15,115 bases of DNA from Coriobacteriales bacterium (GTDB taxonomy: Bacteria; Actinomycetota; Coriobacteriia; Coriobacteriales; UBA8131), in contig JAIRXA010000147.1 of NCBI GenBank assembly GCA_031268525.1, positions 1-15,115 on the forward strand. Reading direction: 5' to 3'. The position numbers were made by a program, and so were the translations under genes. Numbering within the stretch: the stretch's first letter is position 1; every line of letters begins with the position of its first letter. A model generated the notes under the pieces. That model was not told the DNA's origin, ran no database searches, and was given only the letters and a program-made list of their open reading frames with translations. This document shows, one piece after another, positions 13,169-15,115 of the stretch.

Positions 13169-15115
13169 AATACCAGCCATTGATTGATGGTAAAGTGCTG
13201 GAACAAGAACCTCTTATTTTCAAGGGCTTGGATGAGTATCTAAGCGAACGCTCCCATCTTGGTCCGCAACGTATTTGTGGTGTTCTGAAAGAATTGAGTC
13301 CACAAAATGATCAGAAGTCCCCTGAATCAAACGGAGCCTCCAAAGAGAAGAGCCCGGAGTCGTCGGCAGGACCGCCGAGAAGGTATTTGCCTTGGCTTAC
13401 CCTTGTTTTGGGTACAGAGACCCTGGCTCCCGCAATAAACGTATCACTGGAGCAGATTGCAGATAGGGTGGCAACAATCGCTAAGGCCTATAAAGTGCCT
13501 GAACCCGAAGCGCATGATATAAGACAGTTTGTGCACTCTATGCTATCTCGCAGGATTGATGATGCTGACAAGCAATCAGACGATAGCTTCTCCTTGGAAT
13601 TATCCGACTGGGAAATTTGTCTACTGCATGCCGCAACAGTTCTCAACACAACCTATTTTTTCACAAAAATGGTATATCTTCACCCAATCAATTACTACGA
13701 TGATGAACGTATTTACAAGACCGATGCCAATTACGACTGCGCATCCGAATTACTTGAAAAAAGATGGGTGCACCTGAAGCAGGTTCTTGATAAACTTAAA
13801 ACAACAGCTGGTAAAGCAGAAGAAAAGTGCTCAGATACAAAACTAAAGGCGAGCCTCAGATCTGTCAAAAGACTTGCTTTAGCAATAGCTCAAACGGTAG
13901 GCGCTGACAGTAAGCTATACGACGGAGCCTATATATCGTCTGACGACCTGTTCTCTCTCACTGAAATTGCGTGGTATTTCCTTGCAATGAAAATATATCC
14001 ATCAAATAGTTCTTACTTGAGTTGGTCTGAGCTCATGACCTCTATTGGCATTAGCAGAACGAATGCAAAGGCCGAAATACCGATTAAGTCAAGACCATCG
14101 ATTTCCGAGTTAGAGTCGGCAAAAAAGGCGATTGAAGGAGCATTGGGCGCTGCAACTCTGGCGCGATCACGACAGACCTTTGACGACGTGGAAGGCGCCC
14201 ATGCAATGCAAGATCAATCGTATAGAGCGTATGCAAAACTCTTGTATACTCAAGCCAGTATGCACCACCAAGCCTTCATAGGCAAAAAAGAGACGACTGA
14301 ACGAATCGCGGGCAATAGAACACCGGCTTCCGACGCAAACACTTTGATCGCGGCGCAGAGAAAGAATGCGACCGGTCCGAAGACCGGAGAAACAAGGCCT
14401 GATGGATATGAAACACCACCCTTTGCATCGGCGATTGTTACGACATTTGATGTCGAGTTGGAACTTGCGCTTCGAAGGTTTCAAAACTCAGAGTGCTTTG
14501 ACAAGAGGTACGGGTCAAAACATTTCATGGTTGTTGTCCCTGCCAATGTTGTTGTCAACAAGGGAACAGGACGGCGATCAACGTCGATTTGGATGGGCTA
14601 TATCGTAGATCCAGAAGTAAAAGACTCCCATGAAGCAATTCTATCGCCAAAACCAAGCCAATGGTTCGTTTTTGGACGGGCAGATACTGATAGCAGCCAA
14701 TCCAATTCAGATGCCAAACGCTTGGGAATCGATGACGAGAGAATTGCAAGGTTGCTCGCAGAAAACCCAATGCCGATAATCATTAAGATAAACGGATCGC
14801 CTTTAGTTGGGCTGCCCAATATTTTTGAAAGGAACAACGATGAGGACCTGGGCAGCCTCAAGGAACAGATAATTCAACGAGCTGGCTACGCTGATGCGCG
14901 CGCCATGGTTGAAGACGAGGACTCCGCCACGGAACTTGAGAACGCGATAGTCCTTGAAGAACATCATGCTCTCCATCTGTCTTATCCAGAATTATTGGTA
15001 GCAGAAGGAAGGGATCTTCCGATCAGCCTCATTGATCCACAAAATAGATATTGGCGTTATTGGACCTTGCTCGGTGTGTCATTATCGAGCAATCCAGTGC
15101 GATACAGACTCATCT
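13165..15115 (+). CDS. Large, highly divergent SIR2-like protein (3' end off the window)
   Basis: The frame opens at ATG 13165 behind GGAGG (13156-13160), overlaps the ATP-grasp stop as ATGA, and runs 650 codons to the window edge without a stop. Five segments fall in the order expected for bacterial SIR2-like domains. They are LTLVLGTETLAP (78-89) where GAGxS belongs; AIVTTFDVELELAL (423-436) where TTN(F/Y)D-x-x-x-E-x-AL belongs; PIIIKINGSP (537-546) where K-x-HG belongs; IVLEEHHALHL (595-605); and WTLLGVSLSSNPVRYRL (633-649) in place of the usual LLxxGYSLxDPxxR. Key residues differ: the glycine loop lacks GAG, the Asn of TTN is missing, and the catalytic His is Asn543. About 330 helical residues are inserted between the first two motifs, and the first 70 residues are a polar extension. 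If SIR2-like, it is probably not a standard NAD+ hydrolase. Fold assignment is inference from motif order; coding is certain. Composition is visibly more AT-rich than the left operon. Confidence 0.55.
   Translation, partial: MKYQPLIDGKVLEQEPLIFKGLDEYLSERSHLGPQRICGVLKELSPQNDQKSPESNGASKEKSPESSAGPPRRYLPWLTLVLGTETLAPAINVSLEQIADRVATIAKAYKVPEPEAHDIRQFVHSMLSRRIDDADKQSDDSFSLELSDWEICLLHAATVLNTTYFFTKMVYLHPINYYDDERIYKTDANYDCASELLEKRWVHLKQVLDKLKTTAGKAEEKCSDTKLKASLRSVKRLALAIAQTVGADSKLYDGAYISSDDLFSLTEIAWYFLAMKIYPSNSSYLSWSELMTSIGISRTNAKAEIPIKSRPSISELESAKKAIEGALGAATLARSRQTFDDVEGAHAMQDQSYRAYAKLLYTQASMHHQAFIGKKETTERIAGNRTPASDANTLIAAQRKNATGPKTGETRPDGYETPPFASAIVTTFDVELELALRRFQNSECFDKRYGSKHFMVVVPANVVVNKGTGRRSTSIWMGYIVDPEVKDSHEAILSPKPSQWFVFGRADTDSSQSNSDAKRLGIDDERIARLLAENPMPIIIKINGSPLVGLPNIFERNNDEDLGSLKEQIIQRAGYADARAMVEDEDSATELENAIVLEEHHALHLSYPELLVAEGRDLPISLIDPQNRYWRYWTLLGVSLSSNPVRYRLI

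Noticed and set aside
1..15115. CRISPR array, tRNA/rRNA, insertion sequence, integrase or attachment site
   Set aside because: Scanned for repeat-spacer patterns, cloverleaf-like 3' ends, transposase motifs and terminal inverted repeats; none seen.

Overview
This is a plasmid-, phage- or island-like accessory stretch of a bacterial chromosome or element. All genes have Shine-Dalgarno-type bacterial starts, and short ATGA overlaps couple most of them. I see no housekeeping genes, rRNA, tRNA, transposase, CRISPR array or integrase, and the host cannot be named from the sequence. The left part (to about 9.5 kb) looks clearly GC-richer and uses GC-rich third positions. The right part (from about 9.7 kb, most clearly from 13.1 kb) is more AT-rich, which suggests two blocks of different origin joined together.

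Left block. A truncated minus-strand gene (1-256) carries a class III nucleotide-cyclase-like motif (YLDILGF). Divergent from it is a tight five-gene operon at 380-9506: (1) an NYN-domain (PIN-like) ribonuclease with a likely C-terminal LOTUS/OST-HTH domain; (2) a small PD-(D/E)xK-fold nuclease; (3) a 518-aa protein with an N-terminal SUKH (SMI1/KNR4-like) domain; (4) a 372-aa protein I do not recognise; (5) a 1548-aa DEAH/RHA helicase with an N-terminal zinc-ribbon and C-terminal S1/OB-like repeats. Two predicted nucleases plus a very large RNA-type helicase with RNA-binding modules, translationally coupled, look like an RNA-targeting or RNA-surveillance system, most plausibly anti-phage defence. 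I do not recognise the combination as a named system.

Right block. A lone TPR-like gene (9692-10465) is followed by a convergent radical SAM gene (minus strand, 10500-11627). Across a shared AT-rich intergenic region lies a divergent ATP-grasp gene (11813-13168), coupled by ATGA to a long partial gene (13165 to the window end). The ATP-grasp gene appears to have lost its N-terminus: an in-frame TGA at 11786-11788 separates 24 coding-like codons from the rest, and translation probably restarts at a TTG behind a GGAGG. The last gene reads as a highly divergent SIR2-like protein whose key motifs (GAGxS, TTN, catalytic HG) all seem altered. Radical SAM plus ATP-grasp plus a degenerate SIR2-like protein is the second candidate for an undescribed system.

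All functions are inferred from motifs read by eye; no homology search was possible.
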